Below, in pieces: positions 36,640-50,244 of a stretch of DNA of 64,000 nt. Numbering within the stretch: the first letter of the stretch is position 1; each line of letters begins with the position of its first letter. Made by a program: the position numbers and the translations under genes. Source of the DNA: Nymphaea colorata (taxonomy: Eukaryota > Streptophyta > Magnoliopsida > Nymphaeales > Nymphaeaceae); NCBI RefSeq assembly GCF_008831285.2, contig NC_045146.1:11666972-11730971 (forward strand), written 5' to 3'. Under the pieces are notes generated by a model. That model was not told the origin of the DNA. It worked only from the letters and a program-made list of their open reading frames with translations, and did no database searches.

Positions 36640-39513
36640 TCTGTGCTGGAAACGGATTGTGATTCCATTAATGAACTGCTTGCTCACTTGCAGTTATACT
36701 TTGATAATATATGCAACCAAAGCAAATATAGCAAAGGATTTAGTAAAATCTACAATCCAAAACGAGGCGTTGAATGGAACTGATAAATCTATTATTGTAG
36801 GCATCTGCTACAATGCTTACAATGCACACACGCATGCTAGTGCACACTGTCATGTAGAAGCCAATAAAGGTGGCTGCTTCTAAGCTTGCTACAACCACAA
36901 GGCATGAGCAATGAGCACTTAATTTTGCCTTCTCTGGCAGCTTTCCGCCACAACAATAAATTAGTTGAATCTAATGAGGTACAAGAAAATCCAACCAATG
37001 TTTCAAGGGGGTTTGCTTTGTTATCTTAGATGAAAACTTCGAGAGATACCTCTGTTGAATACACCCTCGTTATAGCAGCTATTCCAGCAAACTGAAGCAA
37101 GAAATATGACTACGGTGCTTTAAAAGAAAGAAGCTGCAGAGGCTGTTTCCAGCTGGGTTACCAAAGGGCGGCAGCTACTGAAAATTCTGATCCCTTTTTT
37201 TTTTGTTATTAGTTTCGCAGAACTGCAGTTGGAGAGAGGAAAGTTGTAGAGGGTGTTGAAAGGTGAAGAACTAGAACGTGAAACAAGTCCAGAGACAACC
37301 ACTCTGCATCTTAATCTTTTCTATGGTGGTGTCGTTGTGAAGGCACGGTGGCCGCAGCCCCTATCTGGCTTTATGTCTGGTATTCAAGTTGTCTGGCCTT
37401 TCAACTCGTCACCCAAAGAAACCAGAAAAATAATCAAAAACAGGGCCAATGGTGCCAAACAACATTCTTTAATGAAATTTACTGTGTAAGACCCGTTTTA
37501 TAGGCAAGGTGCAGTTTCCATGGCAGACAAGGGTGCCAGACCAGCTCTTAACCACAAACACGGCCGCCAGACTCTCGTAATAAACACAAATCTTGTATCT
37601 TACATCCGCGACCTGACATCCTTGTAAAGAGAAAAGGAACATGAGAACCCATGCTTTTCTTGCTTATGTTTCAAAGAACGCTTCTGTAACCGAGGTCATG
37701 GCTTTCTGACTGGAGAAACACCTTAAACAACCACCACGGCGCTGCTAGTTGTAGAGATTAAATGCTGGATCGCATGGTTGCGGCAACTCAAAACAACGGC
37801 CGCTCAGAATTCAAGATGAGGCAAAACCGACGCACCATCCCTTGGGTGAGGCACGTCAATGCCACAGCCGAAGCATAACACTGCTGATTCTTTCCCCTAA
37901 CGTCATTTTACCCAACTATGAGTGGATTTCAAGCAACAGACCTCAAATTTTGGCGAGCGCTGCAGCTTCAATCAACACCAACAGTCTGACGGACTTCGCT
38001 TTACTGAAGCTGAATACACCTACACTGGCCTTGCCTGGGGAGAATTTCACAGCTAGCACACCCCATGCTTGGACAATGGCGAAAAATCTCATTACCATCT
38101 ACCGAGGCCTTGCTTATAAGTTTCATAGACGGCACCGCATGACCGGGGCGAGTCGAGTTGCAGTATCAGACAGCCACCAGTGATTTTGCTAGACTTATTA
38201 AAACAAGACCACTTAACAAGGCTTCCTTTGGTAGACCGTAGAATGGAAGATGGAAGGAAAGTGAATTGAGGTGACGAAACCATGGTTAGAAGATACCAAA
38301 TCTCGAAACTATAGATGCTGTTTGGACCCAACCGAGCAACAGGATAAAACAGGAACCAACTGTAGTTAACAATTAGCATCGGCAAAGAGAAATAAAGACA
38401 TGGCACACATGAAACACAAGACAGCCCACATATGGTAAGCAAACCATAGCAAGGAAGATGGAAGGAAAGTCGGTAGAGGTGACGAAACCATTGTTAGAAT
38501 ACACCAAGTCTAATGCTTAGAAGATGTCAAGTCTCCAAACTATAACGCTGTTTTGAACTAAGCGAGCAACACGAAAACACTTCAGGTAATCGACATATTT
38601 TAGTCCGCTACACCCACAAATAAGAACCACTTGTAGTTAACGATTAGCAACAAAAATATAGGTTGGAGAGCATGACGCACAAGATAACCGATACGTGGTA
38701 AAGGCGCCAATTTCTGTAGTTAGATTTCATAAAACCAATCGTGTGCACCACGCCAACTGGTAATTGCTCAAGATACAGAAAGGAACACATATACACCAAC
38801 TACAGGGATTAGCGTTCTCCATCATGAAGTTTCAAGACTATTACTTCCCTTTGTCGTTCGAAGCAAAGATGCAAAAATAGATGCGTAAGAAAACTCTGAA
38901 CCTTCACAAAACAAATATGGAAAAACCGATAGCCACATAACATCGTATGCCAGATTTGATGAGAAATAACTGGGTCTTTGATTTCAAGAAAATCCAATGA
39001 TAAAGATTAAAATTAAAATGAGTTAAGTTGCATTTTTAGAGCCAAAACACCCCTCGAATAGGAAACAAACGAGTTCCTTTATTGTGATTTTTTGTCTCCT
39101 TCGAGAGGAATTCCCTTTAAATTTAATCTATAGCTGATATGATCTTAAAAACAATGACCCAGATATTTCTCATCAAGTCTGAGCATATTACAGTTGATAA
39201 CTACCTGTTTTCCTTCATATATGTAGGAAAAGTAAGAAAGGCAGACACATACACGGAGATGTTGGAAAAGCAAAAAAACTGATGCTGTTCATAAGAGATA
39301 GAGCTATATCATACCCATGAAAAGTACAAATCATGGAGGACCAAAGAAGACACCATAACGAAAGTATTTCAAATGGCTGTTAATACCAAACCCGCTCACG
39401 GCAAACAGAGTACCAAAATAAAATGCTGAGCATGTCTGTACGAAGAAAATAAGAGGTCACTGTGTGCAGCTATGCCACCAAAATGTTGTTTTGGGAGAAC
39501 TAGCAAAAGAGGA
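36640..39513. other. Intergenic and 3' flank of AGO1
   Basis: Sequence next to 39513 on the left is the presumed 3' untranslated region of the minus-strand AGO1 gene. A plus-strand open frame at 37842-38183 (113 codons) has no recognisable motif and no splice partner I can support. The diverged tandem duplication at 38241-38690 is listed separately. Confidence 0.4.
38241..38690. repeat. Diverged tandem duplication downstream of AGO1
   Basis: Copy 1 (about 38241-38422) and copy 2 (about 38452-38687) both start with 'ggaagatggaaggaaagt' and 'gaggtgacgaaacca'. They share 'cgagcaaca', 'tgtagttaac' and 'gattagca' or 'aattagca' in order, and end near 'cacaaga'. Copy 2 has an internal insertion, so it is longer. 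Confidence 0.65.
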
Positions 39514-42500
39514 TCAGCAATAGAACATCACCCTCTTCACATTCTCCTTCAAGGCAGGCAAAGGTCTCACGGTGGACCCTGCAGGTACACGAGTGCTGCC
39601 CCGTGAGCCAGTGCCACCAGGGGCCCCTGCACCTGCCCTCCCTGGCATCCCGCTAGACAACGAGCCACTGTCGGATGTTTCTGGTTCCATGTAGAAGCGC
39701 GCCCTGAACGCAGCAAGATGGGCATAGTATGCAGGAGGCACTGGTACAGCAGATATAATAAAGCAAAGTCGGTCAGTCTGGTACAACATACAATCACTCT
39801 TACAGGTACTGTATAATTCATAAAGAAATAGCATTCCAATGTAAATGCTTACCTATTGAAACAGAGCGAGTGCACCGGGCATAGCTGCAAAGAACAGAAA
39901 AGAAAATCAACTGAGAAACAATTGAGAAGAATTAGAATAAAGGGCACAGACGAAGCAGGCCAAAATCATATGCAAGAACTGAGAAGCTGCGTATCAAATC
40001 CGCAATTTAGTCACAGCATTAACCCATGTGACATGCAATGCCCAAATCAGCAATTTGGTCACAGCACTAACCCATGCACCTATACAACAATCACCCAAAA
40101 AAAAAAAGCTTATGGCATGAAAAACAACATACGTGTAACAGAGATTATTGGTGAGTGTTTGGAGTCCATCTGCGGTGAATTTGTTCTCGTCCCACAGCAC
40201 ATGGTAGTGGGCAGGACGACTAGTACCCTGTTAAATTCAAGATGGAAAATGATCAATAAATGATAACCAGAGCCAATGACATTGATCCCGTTTTGACTGA
40301 GAAAAGGGATCACCTGGATGCCAGCATGACTACAGAGGTAAAAGTCAAATTCAGTGGGATGGCATATCTTTGAGTCCACAACGGTTCCTGCAACTCAATC
40401 GTTCAACCATTAATAAAGATACATGCCAACTTTTGGACGAAGGTTTAATACTGTAATGAATTTCAAATTTGAATGAAGAAATGGCTAAATGTTACATAAG
40501 CAGCAAGGGAAAAACATCCTGTGATTCTACACAAATATTTCCGCAAAATGGCTAACAAATAAACCATATCCGAAATGAAAAAAGAATTGATAACAAATTA
40601 TTACTCGTTTAAGAGTACAATTCTCTACCAACTACTACTTAAATTGAGCCTCTCCAATGGAAAAAAAAAATTTGCCAGTGAGTAAATTGGACCTTTCCAA
40701 TAAAAAAGAAAATTTAGTCCACCACAAATTATTCTTATGTGCATCCTACCAGGTAGTATATTTCCACTTCTGTCGGTTGACCTCGTATCATTATGATTGT
40801 TGGCAAACAGCCTCGTATGATGACGCTTCTGAACAACAACAAATGTAACAGGAGGCTGGTAATTTGGCTCAAGTGAGGCACAAGCCTGCATAGACAAGAT
40901 TATGTGTCAACTGCCATGGATACACCTACGAAAGAATATTGAATATTGATCCAACCGAAAAAACTGACAGCCATATGTACCTTCCGAATAGCATCCAATT
41001 CATGCAATAACACCTGATAGAATTGGCCTTCACTAACACCATCCCTGAGTCGACATTGTATATCAAAATTATCAGAAACTACTTGAAGAAAAATACATTT
41101 GAGCAGACAAAGAGCAGCTAAGAAACCTATAGAATATGATCTGCTGGGGCTTCTGTCCAGTTGCCCTTCTGAAAGAAATGAGAAGCTCCCTGTGACCACA
41201 GGGAAAGAGAAAAAAAAAGAAACATGGTCAGTTTCAAATAATTCAACTTTTAACTGATTCTAAATAAATTATAAAATATAACACGGACAGCATCACAATT
41301 GAGAACATTCTTCCAGAAGAAACCTTAAATGTCGTTTCAGAATCTATGAGAAATAGTAGAAAGTGAACAGAACATAATATACTTTATCATTCCCCCAGTA
41401 ACAGTCCCACGTTGAGGATCATTCCACACTTTAAAAAGGTCCTGTATTAGCTCCTGCCGATGTGCTTGAGCACATACTAGACCAGCATATTTTGTGATCT
41501 CCGGCCAATCTTGTGAAGCCACAACCTTCCCAACGTGAAAGTAAATGGTCAATATTACAGATATGAACAATATAGCAGACAAGTAACAGCATAACAAATG
41601 TTGACATGAAACGTTCACAACTTACGGCTGCTATAGAGGGGCTTGAATCTTCCCCAGGGTGAGGATGAGTTACATCAGCACCAAAAATTATTGTGGGTCT
41701 ATCACTGACTAGTGGGATGCGCCTTGATAATGCATCGACCAGAACAGTGTTTCGGCCTCCAACCTACCATCAAGGAATATAGAAACAGTTATCCATGATC
41801 ATCCAAAAAAACATGTGATATATAACATGGCAAACTGAGAAGCTTATTGTATTACCTTGACATTAATCTTAAGGGCCACATTTGCAAGATACTGCTTACT
41901 CATCTTGAATACATGCTTTGTCAAACAGCATTGGGACACCAAACCAAGATCTGTCTCACATATCCGCTTGAGATCCCCTGATGACACACATTAAGAAGTC
42001 AAGTAATTGGCATCGAATAGTACAAGGAGTCAACCTATAATAGAATAATGCAAGCAAAAGAAAAATAGTCCATATACCGTATAAGGAACCATTATTATCA
42101 GGCAAAATTACAATCAGTAAGTCCAGTTCTCTGCCTCGAAGGATATTGGCAGCTTCCTGGTACCGTGACTTCAGAGCCTTCTCTACTTGATCTGGACGTG
42201 TTGAGTAAACAGGAAGAATAGGATCTGGATTGAAAGTCTACACAAGAGGAAAGTAAAAAAGAAAAAGAATATCAGAAAGGGTTCCAAATTCAACAGGAAC
42301 AAGGATATCATACTAATGAGAGTTGAAGCAGAAAAAGTAAGCAAACAATATGGATAAGAACACTCTTGAGACGGAAAATCATTGTTAACATCCCACCATT
42401 CCAGAAATGTGGCACATCTGGGCTAGCTCTTGACAAAAGCCTCTTGCAACACCATCTTGCACATTCCGAGAAAAATTTATGCATGTCCAGTGGTTCACAG

Positions 42501-42735
42501 TTCCCCCATTGACCATTTTCTGTTAATCATACAAATTAATAACATGATAAACATGAAGAAGGACAACCGCAAACAAAAAAAAATCAACATGCATGTACAC
42601 AGAACACTGTCATTGTCAGGATAATGTTGGGGGAGGAGAGAGAAAGGAAGGGAAGCTACAAACGTTAAACTCGCACAAGATGGGATATTCAATATAGTCT
42701 ATAATCACCTCAGTTGCAAGGACATCATAATTGAA

Positions 42736-42772
<37 letters not shown>

Positions 42773-45700
42773 CTCCCTCTAATATATGCAAATCGCACAT
42801 TAGATGAGACAATTAGCAAGAGCACATTGTACTCGAGTGGAAAAGAAAACTCAATTGTATCTCATAGCGGAGAGACCGAGAGAGGGGAGGAGACAGTACA
42901 CAGTACATTGAAGAACATACGGCACTACAGTCCTAATATTTCATCAAAAAGACAACAGGAAGTTGTGCTGGCAAGCAAATAGGTGAGCTATAATAGGTAG
43001 GGCTTGCAAAATTGAATCCTGTAGATTGATTCACTCTCTTCCTTTAAACTATCTTGGTGTTCTTATGCTTGATTCACACCCATTGTTGCTCTTACCGTGC
43101 ATAACCATAAATCTTTGAGCCTGACTAGAACAAACGTTCTTTCCATCAGACTCTCAAAAATTGACTAACTCGAAAAAATAGAATACTATTCTGAAATTTC
43201 CATATTTAAAAGTATTAGACTTCTATCAAGATACTGCGTCCTAGGGATGAGAGGAAGTTTCATAGATGAAAATCAAGTCCAGAGACATAAGACAATTAGA
43301 AAGAAAATAATGAGGCCCAAGGCCACACATAATTCAATAACTTGTGATATATCAAACATCTAAAGAAGGCTGAGGTTCCTGTGATGGGCCGAGTTATTAG
43401 CCAGTACAACGTGAAGTTGGAATGACAAACTTGTAAAGCTCGTTTACAAAAGTACTTTAAAAAAGTGAACTATTTTTTCAGTGAGATAGCTTCCAGAATT
43501 TCCAAGATATTCAAACATGCCTAAAGGTCTTGATCTTATATTTTCAAGAGGCAAATTTTTTTTCTCAAAAAAAAAAGAGACATCAACAGCGACAACCGAC
43601 AATTTTATAACAGGATCAGAAAAATATACAAAAGCGCCTCACACACAAAAAGTGAAATGTCTGAAGAAAGTTAAACCACTAAAAAATGGATAAACATTAG
43701 CAAAAACAAAAACACATCAAAAGATACCATAATCTCCTTATTTCATGCATATCAACGCCGGACTGCCACATCCACGGAATCCGGACTGAGTTTCAAGGGT
43801 ATGATTGGGGGAGAATGTTTAGCTCATTGCAACACAAAATATAGTTTGAAAGCAGAAAAAAAGTCTTGAAGGAAAAAGATCAAGAACAATACATCATTAA
43901 CTCCCAGAACAAGGAGATACCTTATTCATCATATTCCACTGGCCAACATGTGGCAAACAATTTTTTTCCCTGCCTGTGTCGTGATATTTGAGCTGCACTC
44001 AAATCAGAAGTTACTGAACAATGAGCAACTATGAAATGAAACGAAGAAACAAATATTTGGTATACTGAGCAATCATTCGCCACCTACCCATGGCGCAGGA
44101 AGAATTCGAGCTTCAACGGAAGCAAGCTTTGCATCGATCTTGATACCAAACTCCTTAGCATAAGGATCGTCATGGTAAGCATTATGGCTCACAGTCTGCA
44201 GGAGGCCAAATACAGCAAGTTAAAAATCCACAACACGAAACCACGCCCATGAAGCTGCAGAACATGATCCACAAATTTATGACAGAAAGGTCATGTGATG
44301 TCATTTACAAGCATTTGGAAGCAGTAGACCACAATTATATTACAATACAGTTCACTGAAAATGGTCACAGATAGTTCAGTACTCGGAGAATATCATGTTC
44401 ACGGTCCTGTGGCCTTTGGCAAGTAACTTTAAGCAAAGCAGTAATTTGCCGCTCATTCAACCTCTTTGAATATCTCTGACCCTCCACAATTTTGCAGACC
44501 TGTATCAGAGATAAAAAAATCAATAACTCACAAAAGGAAACCACCTCGAGTTACAACATGAAATGCTTTCAACAATTTCACCTCCATAGGTAAATAATTT
44601 GGTCTCTGTTGGTTCCCAACTTGCAGACAAGGCCAATTTGTATGTTGGATGGTAAAACCATATGTCTCCTGGAAATACTGGACAACAGACTTCGTAGTAC
44701 CTCTATCATCTACCGGGAACCTAATGCAAGACCAGCGAAAGATCAACAGAATATCAAGGGAAAAAGTAGCGCAGGGATAAAAAATTAAACACGAAATCAC
44801 AATCAAAATAACAAAATCTATATAACGCACACCACATAAGTTGATAATACCATATGATTCATTTTCGTAAAAACTTTCTTTTCTAGATAACTGAATGTCA
44901 CTACCATGAAAAAACATGGACCTTAAGAAGCCAGAGAAAAGATATACAAAAAGTCGAGAAGATTACGTCAACTCCCTTGTGGGCTGTGAAGTTAAACCAG
45001 AAATCCGGTATTTTCTACGCATGTTGCCTCGATGAGTTACCTCAACTTTAACACCCCTTAGAGCCTTCTTGATCTGGAAACAATTAAAACAGGCAATACA
45101 GGATCAAAAATCAAATAAGCTCCACAAAAGATTCAGACAAAATCTCAAAATAAATGGATCATGCATGGTAACTCCACATCACATTCTCTCATACGTGTTA
45201 TATCATGAATTCCGTAAAAATTGGTGAATATTGTTGAATAAACTGGAGCTTCCATGTGACATACTCTATATCTCAGCTCAACCACAGATAGGTACTTATT
45301 GCAGAACTACAATAGTCATATTCCAGGTGCATAATCAACCTAACACTAGAGGGGGAACACACTAGAGAGGATACACACTTGAAGTTGAAAATTTAACTCC
45401 ACCTGACAAAATTTCAGGTGAGTCCTATATTTCCATCATGGAGATTTATCTAAGTGTAATTGAAAAATCAAGCAGCCTCCAACCCAAGGTATTCATTATT
45501 ACAACAAGGAAAAGTTAAAATAGTTGCATACTTTTACTCGATCAGCATCGGACAAAGGCCTCGACAGTACATCCCTGTTCAGCAACTGAGTGACAAAATC
45601 AATTACAGGCAACGGCTCAATGAAGGCAGTTGAGGACATATCTACAGGACAAATATCAAAATACATCAGAAATGGGATGAAACAAATCACAGGATTGCAT

Positions 45701-47288
45701 ATGATAATGTAGACCACAGGTGAGTCAACAGATTACACACATACCAATGTTAAGAGAAAGGCCCATCTGGGTAGGCCTGATGCTCTGATAAAAACCTCTC
45801 CAACTTTCCAGTCCCTCACCGAGCGGCTGCCTCCGCCCTAAATCAGGTGAATAAAATGACCTCCCAACAGGAGAATACCTGCTTTTCAGAAATAGAGGAT
45901 CAATCATTCAAATGAGTGGAATATCCCAGAAATAAGTAGCTTCTATCAAGTAAAAGGTTACCGGTTGGTTGGTAGTTCACGCAGGACAATGTCCAGAACC
46001 TGAAGGGCTTCTTGAGGAGCATCAGCCTGCTTGCCAGCCAAAAAAAGACCCAGATGATGCAGATCAGCACGTGCAGCAAACTTGATCACAACCTTGAACT
46101 GCCTCTCCCTTCTGAAAACATTCAAAGCAAACTTAACTCTGCTGCTTCACATTAATACCAAAAAGTGAATAAACAGAAGGAGCACACTGACGTACTATGA
46201 GGAAATAACAGTTCAGCAAAGAGGAAAACACAGTAAAACAAAATCCAGTACTGACTGGCATAATGTAGTAGAATAAATGAAAGATGTGACATATACACAA
46301 ATCAACTGTTGCATGGATAGCATACCGTGGAGCACCCATCCCATCTTCTTCATCTATCAAATTAATCACAAACTCTTTTGATGTAAAAGGAAGCGGCCCA
46401 GCCGTATACAAACTCTTCCGACCATCATATGCTGGCAGCCTCTTCCCCAGATGAGATTCTCTGTGTAACTTAACTAGCTGTTCCATTACAGCCCTGTTCA
46501 CACCCCTTGATGTAACTTCTGGTGTGATTGAGACCTGCCTTGGACAAATTCAGAACATCAACCAAGTTTAACAAAAAGCAACAATCCAAATGAAAAGTTT
46601 CAAATGACAGTTTTACATCGTATTGATGAAGGTCCTTATCTGGAAGCTCAGCAAAGAAGTGATTAGCTTTCACAATACACTGGATTCCAGTCTGGCCTTT
46701 CCCAGGACGTAGGGGGAATCGCATTGCTTTGCTTGAAGAAGGTGGGGGAGCCTGCTCAGAAGGAACTTCAGGTGGTGATAGTGCAAGCTGCTGTAATTCT
46801 TCACGCAAAGGCAGTTCTTCAGACAGTCTGGATGCAGCAGAAGAGGAACCAGGTCCATGCGACCCAGCAGCCTGCATGAACTGAGCAGTCGAAGAGCTGG
46901 TACCATACTGTTGGACAGCTTGGCGCAGATCGGGATTCACCGACGTCGACCGGCCGACAGAACCAGACATGCCAGGAGACTGGGGCGGACCACGTTGGCC
47001 ACCTCCACCGCCTCCACGACGTCTGCCACCAGACTGCGGATGTGCTCCTCCAGGTTGGTGTGATGGTTGGCCAGAATAAGGAGGAGCTGGACCTCGAGGT
47101 GCCCCACGAGGTGCATAGACTGGCTGTGGAGCCCAACCCCTTCCTTGATATGATCCTGGCTGATGAGGAATGGGGCGCTCAACCGGAGGTGCTGCAGATC
47201 GGCCTTCTTGGGGGCCACGATGGGATTGAGAGTCCGACCCTTCACCACTCGACGAACCAGGAGCTTCAGTCTTTCGGCGCCTAGGCAT
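39514..47288 (-). CDS. AGO1: Argonaute 1 (AGO1-type small-RNA slicer)
   Basis: Twenty-two coding exons, minus strand: 47288-46617, 46534-46326, 46111-45962, 45878-45745, 45641-45532, 45073-44967, 44720-44582, 44499-44383, 44195-44088, 43992-43921, 42519-42397, 42237-42078, 41977-41856, 41763-41626, 41525-41383, 41189-41127, 41044-40981, 40885-40750, 40387-40314, 40227-40133, 39884-39853 and 39740-39514. Total 3,195 nt, 1,064 aa, with every junction in phase. Residues 1-195 are Gly/Pro/Gln-rich and disordered, as in AGO1. The N domain ([13 protein letters not shown]), PAZ (about 395-510), MID and PIWI follow, ending MFYC. The slicer residues fit D771 ([11 protein letters not shown]), E812 (HRQELIQ), D857 (YRDGVSEGQ) and a His in AHYHVLWDE (about 954-956). 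AGO1 loads miRNAs and cleaves or represses target mRNAs. The match to AGO1 is close over its length, which argues against AGO5 or AGO10. A miR168 site lies in exon 1. Confidence 0.96.
42736..42772. repeat. CT/GT compound microsatellite in the largest coding-region intron of AGO1
   Basis: CT units at 42736-42762 run directly into GT units at 42763-42772. The repeat is inside the 1.4-kb intron between exons 10 and 11 (43920-42520). Confidence 0.9.
46916..46936 (-). promoter_or_regulatory. Predicted miR168 target site in AGO1 mRNA
   Basis: On the sense (minus) strand this 21-base segment codes PDLRQA, at the place where Arabidopsis AGO1 has PELHQA and its miR168 site. Compared with remembered miR168, I count 16 Watson-Crick pairs, three G:U pairs (miRNA positions 1, 9 and 14) and mismatches at positions 2 and 21. 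A mismatch opposite position 2 also occurs in the Arabidopsis site as I remember it. Bases opposite positions 10-11, where cleavage occurs, are paired. miR168 controls AGO1 in a feedback loop in land plants. The miRNA gene itself was not seen in this window. Confidence 0.75.
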
Positions 47289-48640
47289 GATGCCTCTGTT
47301 TTTTCACTGTCCCAATGAAGATGAAGAAAAACAGAAGGATATAAAACCATTACAACGTTTAAACATAAGAAGCAGAAAACAAGGCTGGTAATAAATAATG
47401 GGAACGAAAAGGAATGGAAGATAATCAAATACAGAAACCCAAAAGCAGGAAAACTTGTAGACGAAAGAAAAACTAACGAAATGTGCACAATAACTGTCTC
47501 CTTCTGTACTACGTGTTCCCTGATAGGACCAAAACCAAGGGAGACGACACAATTCAAGCATGCGGCAGGCGAACTAAACATCAAGAAACACAAACAGGAA
47601 AGAAAAATCAAATACGAAGGCAAAAATAAGACCGAATAAAGCAGGTAAAAGAAAGTAGTGTCAAACTGATGATGGGAGCACAATCGACAACCCACAGTGG
47701 ATAACGACACGCCATAAGAACTCCACGAAGTGAACTTATCAAGGCAATCCAGAGGAAATGTCTCAGCAGCAACAACTGTAAGACACCCCCGTAGGATAAA
47801 ATCCAATCAACTTACATGGAAAAGCTGATATGAACCTGCCAACCGTATGCACATAAAATGCCGCTCGGAGAGATACCTTTAACACATCCAAAAGACCGCG
47901 ACCAATAAGAGGCACAATCCTTGCGTTTTTGGTCGAGGTCGCTTGAGTTTGTCGAAGGTATCTGTCCTAACGGCACCATCAAAAGCGCAACGGAATGGAA
48001 GGAAGCAGGTGAACAGGAGCCAAAGCTTCAATCCAGTACTCTTACTAATCGGAGAAATACGCATGAAAAAAGAGTACCAGCCATAGAAACCACAAACAGA
48101 AGAACAAAAGCAAAGCCCCACATCAGGTCCCCGATCACCCATCTCCATTAGATGCATCGCCGACTTAAGATCCAAAACCCAAGAAATTAGAAATAGAAGC
48201 CGGAAAGAAAAAAGTTAGAAACAGAAAGCGGAGTAACTCCAAATCGAGGACAAATCACAATCGCATAAGAAGGATAAACCCAAACCCCAACACCCCCAGG
48301 AGAAAAGCAAGCCGCAACCGCCGACGATCCGCTGACGGCTCAGCCACAAGAACGACGAAGCATCCCTTCCAGGCCTCCGTCCGTACACCCAAGGAAGATG
48401 CTATGGGAAAGATAAAAAGCGCAGAAACAAAAAGAAGAAGCCGGAACCCTAGCACCAACAGCAACTACAGTGAAGGAGAAGAGCAGCAGAAGGGAAACAT
48501 GTTTTTACCTCGCTTGACGTCCGGAGACCTTCCCCACAACGACGAAGAAAGAGAGAGAGAGAGGGGCCGCAAAGGAAACGAGGATTAAAGAAATCGACAC
48601 AGTGGAGAGAGAAGGCGAGGGTTTGGTGATGGAAGGCTGC
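47289..48640 (-). other. 5' leader of AGO1 with a leader intron
   Basis: The coding start at 47288 is preceded by a consistent acceptor: a pyrimidine-rich tract, then CAG at 47309-47307, leaving about 18 leader bases in the coding exon. A donor-like 'gag|gtaaaaac' on the minus strand ends a GA/CT-rich candidate leader exon at 48509, which extends to roughly 48640. The intron would be 48508-47307, about 1.2 kb. No long open frame of known type is in it. Splicing is inferred, since there is no coding phase to test it. Confidence 0.5.
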
Positions 48641-50170
48641 TTAATAGCAGAAGCGGAGTGTGGGAGGCAGGCTTAACGAAAAATTAGGAACGGAAAACGG
48701 AAAAGATAAATTAACATAAATATTCGATAAAATAAAAATAGGAGTCGAGGGAATAGACAAAATAAAAATAGTAAAGAGAGAGAGAGAGAGAGAGAGAGTG
48801 TGCACATACTCTCCCTCTCTCTCCTACGTGTCATTGGGAAGAGGGTTTGACTTGACTGGACAGTGGACGAGTTTGGACTTCCCGCCCCCCGCACCAGCTT
48901 TTCTGCGCACACCGAGAGGATCATCAACTGACCAGTAATCGCGCCCAAACATCAAGCCCTGGGCAAAACATATCCACGTTGCACTTCTAACGAATTTATT
49001 CCCTTCCCGTATTAAGCATTTACCATTAAGACATGCCTAAACGAAGTCCCCTTTCATTCCCTTGGTTTTTGGTTGTTATCGGTGGTGATACGGTCGTTGG
49101 ACATGTACAACGGCCAAAGAGCCCACTTCGAGACGTGCTCACATGATTGGCTGCGACGCATCTCGAGCCCTTTTTTTTTTCCTCTCCTTCACTTTTCGCT
49201 GAAATTTTAAAAAGGAACCAAAAAAAAAAAGAGGGACATGAAATGACTGGTCTGTCTTTTTGTTTTCGGTGAAATGACCTCGGTGGTGGAAGGCAGAAGT
49301 GGACATATATTCCTTTTTTTTCTTTTTTTTTAACCTCCTCAATTGGATCTTATCTCACACGACCGGAGATGGACCCCGAATCGATCGAATGCACCTTTCC
49401 AGAAACCATTTCCCTCGTGCTGGACCGCTTGGACTCGGGTCAAGGTCCATTTCCTGTTCCCGTTTCTCACTTTCCAAATCGGAAATCGTTATCCAGAAAA
49501 AGTTATCGACTCGTTTTGCGTGATGCGTTCCGGAAGGACAGCGTTGCGACAATAAAAAATTATTAACAAGGGCCCCACGGGCAGCTAGCGCAAGCCGTCC
49601 ATCACGCGGCGAACGTGAGATGAACGGTGAGGGAGCCTGATCTGATGTTCGTTTATGCTATGCTTTGTGTTGGCTCATTAATGACGGCCATGGCAAGTAT
49701 GGGCTCAAATTCAAGGGCTTCATACCAAGGCTTTTGTGGTTTGTAGTAGATCCCAAATGGATTTGGATCCGGTCTTTCTTCCCCTATTTCTGGAAAAAAA
49801 AAATGCATACATCTCTATCGTAATTAGTGAGATACATAGCTGTTTTCAGATGCCGCATTAATGCCACAGGGATTCGTGTTTACTTTTTTTTAATTTTGCA
49901 TATTAGGCAATATGTATATCACGATAAGAGGTGGATTTGAATCATTGATGTGAAGGATCCCGATATTTCAAGTGATTGAAGCAGGATGTGATATTTTGAG
50001 AATCTTTGAGGGGATTAAAGCAAGATGCGATTTTGAAGTGCTTCCATAGACGCCAAATGTACGTAAGGTGAAAATGAAAACTAAGAATGTTATGTAGATG
50101 TATATGCAAAGGAGAGGAAGGGAAGATCTGGCTAAGAAAGGTACGTTAATGTAAATGAAAATGACTACAC

Positions 50171-50244
50171 CAGCACCATTGCCATTGCCTTAAGGCTGAA
50201 GGAGTTGGGACAGCACCATTGCCTTAAGGCTGAAGGAGTTGGGA
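50171..50244. repeat. Tandem duplication with an internal GCCATT slip
   Basis: Unit 1 (50171-50210, 40 bp) and unit 2 (50211-50244, 34 bp) are identical except that unit 1 has an extra six bases ('attgcc' doubled). Both end 'ggctgaaggagttggga'. Confidence 0.85.

Noticed and set aside
39514-47288. Assignment to AGO5 or AGO10 rather than AGO1
   Set aside because: The Gly/Pro/Gln-rich N-terminus, the miR168 site and near-identity of remembered AGO1 segments through MID and PIWI favour AGO1.
46819-47806. Other long open frames overlapping AGO1 exon 1 and its leader intron
   Set aside because: They are shadows of the GC-rich coding exon, or run into intron sequence; only the AGO1 frame has family motifs.
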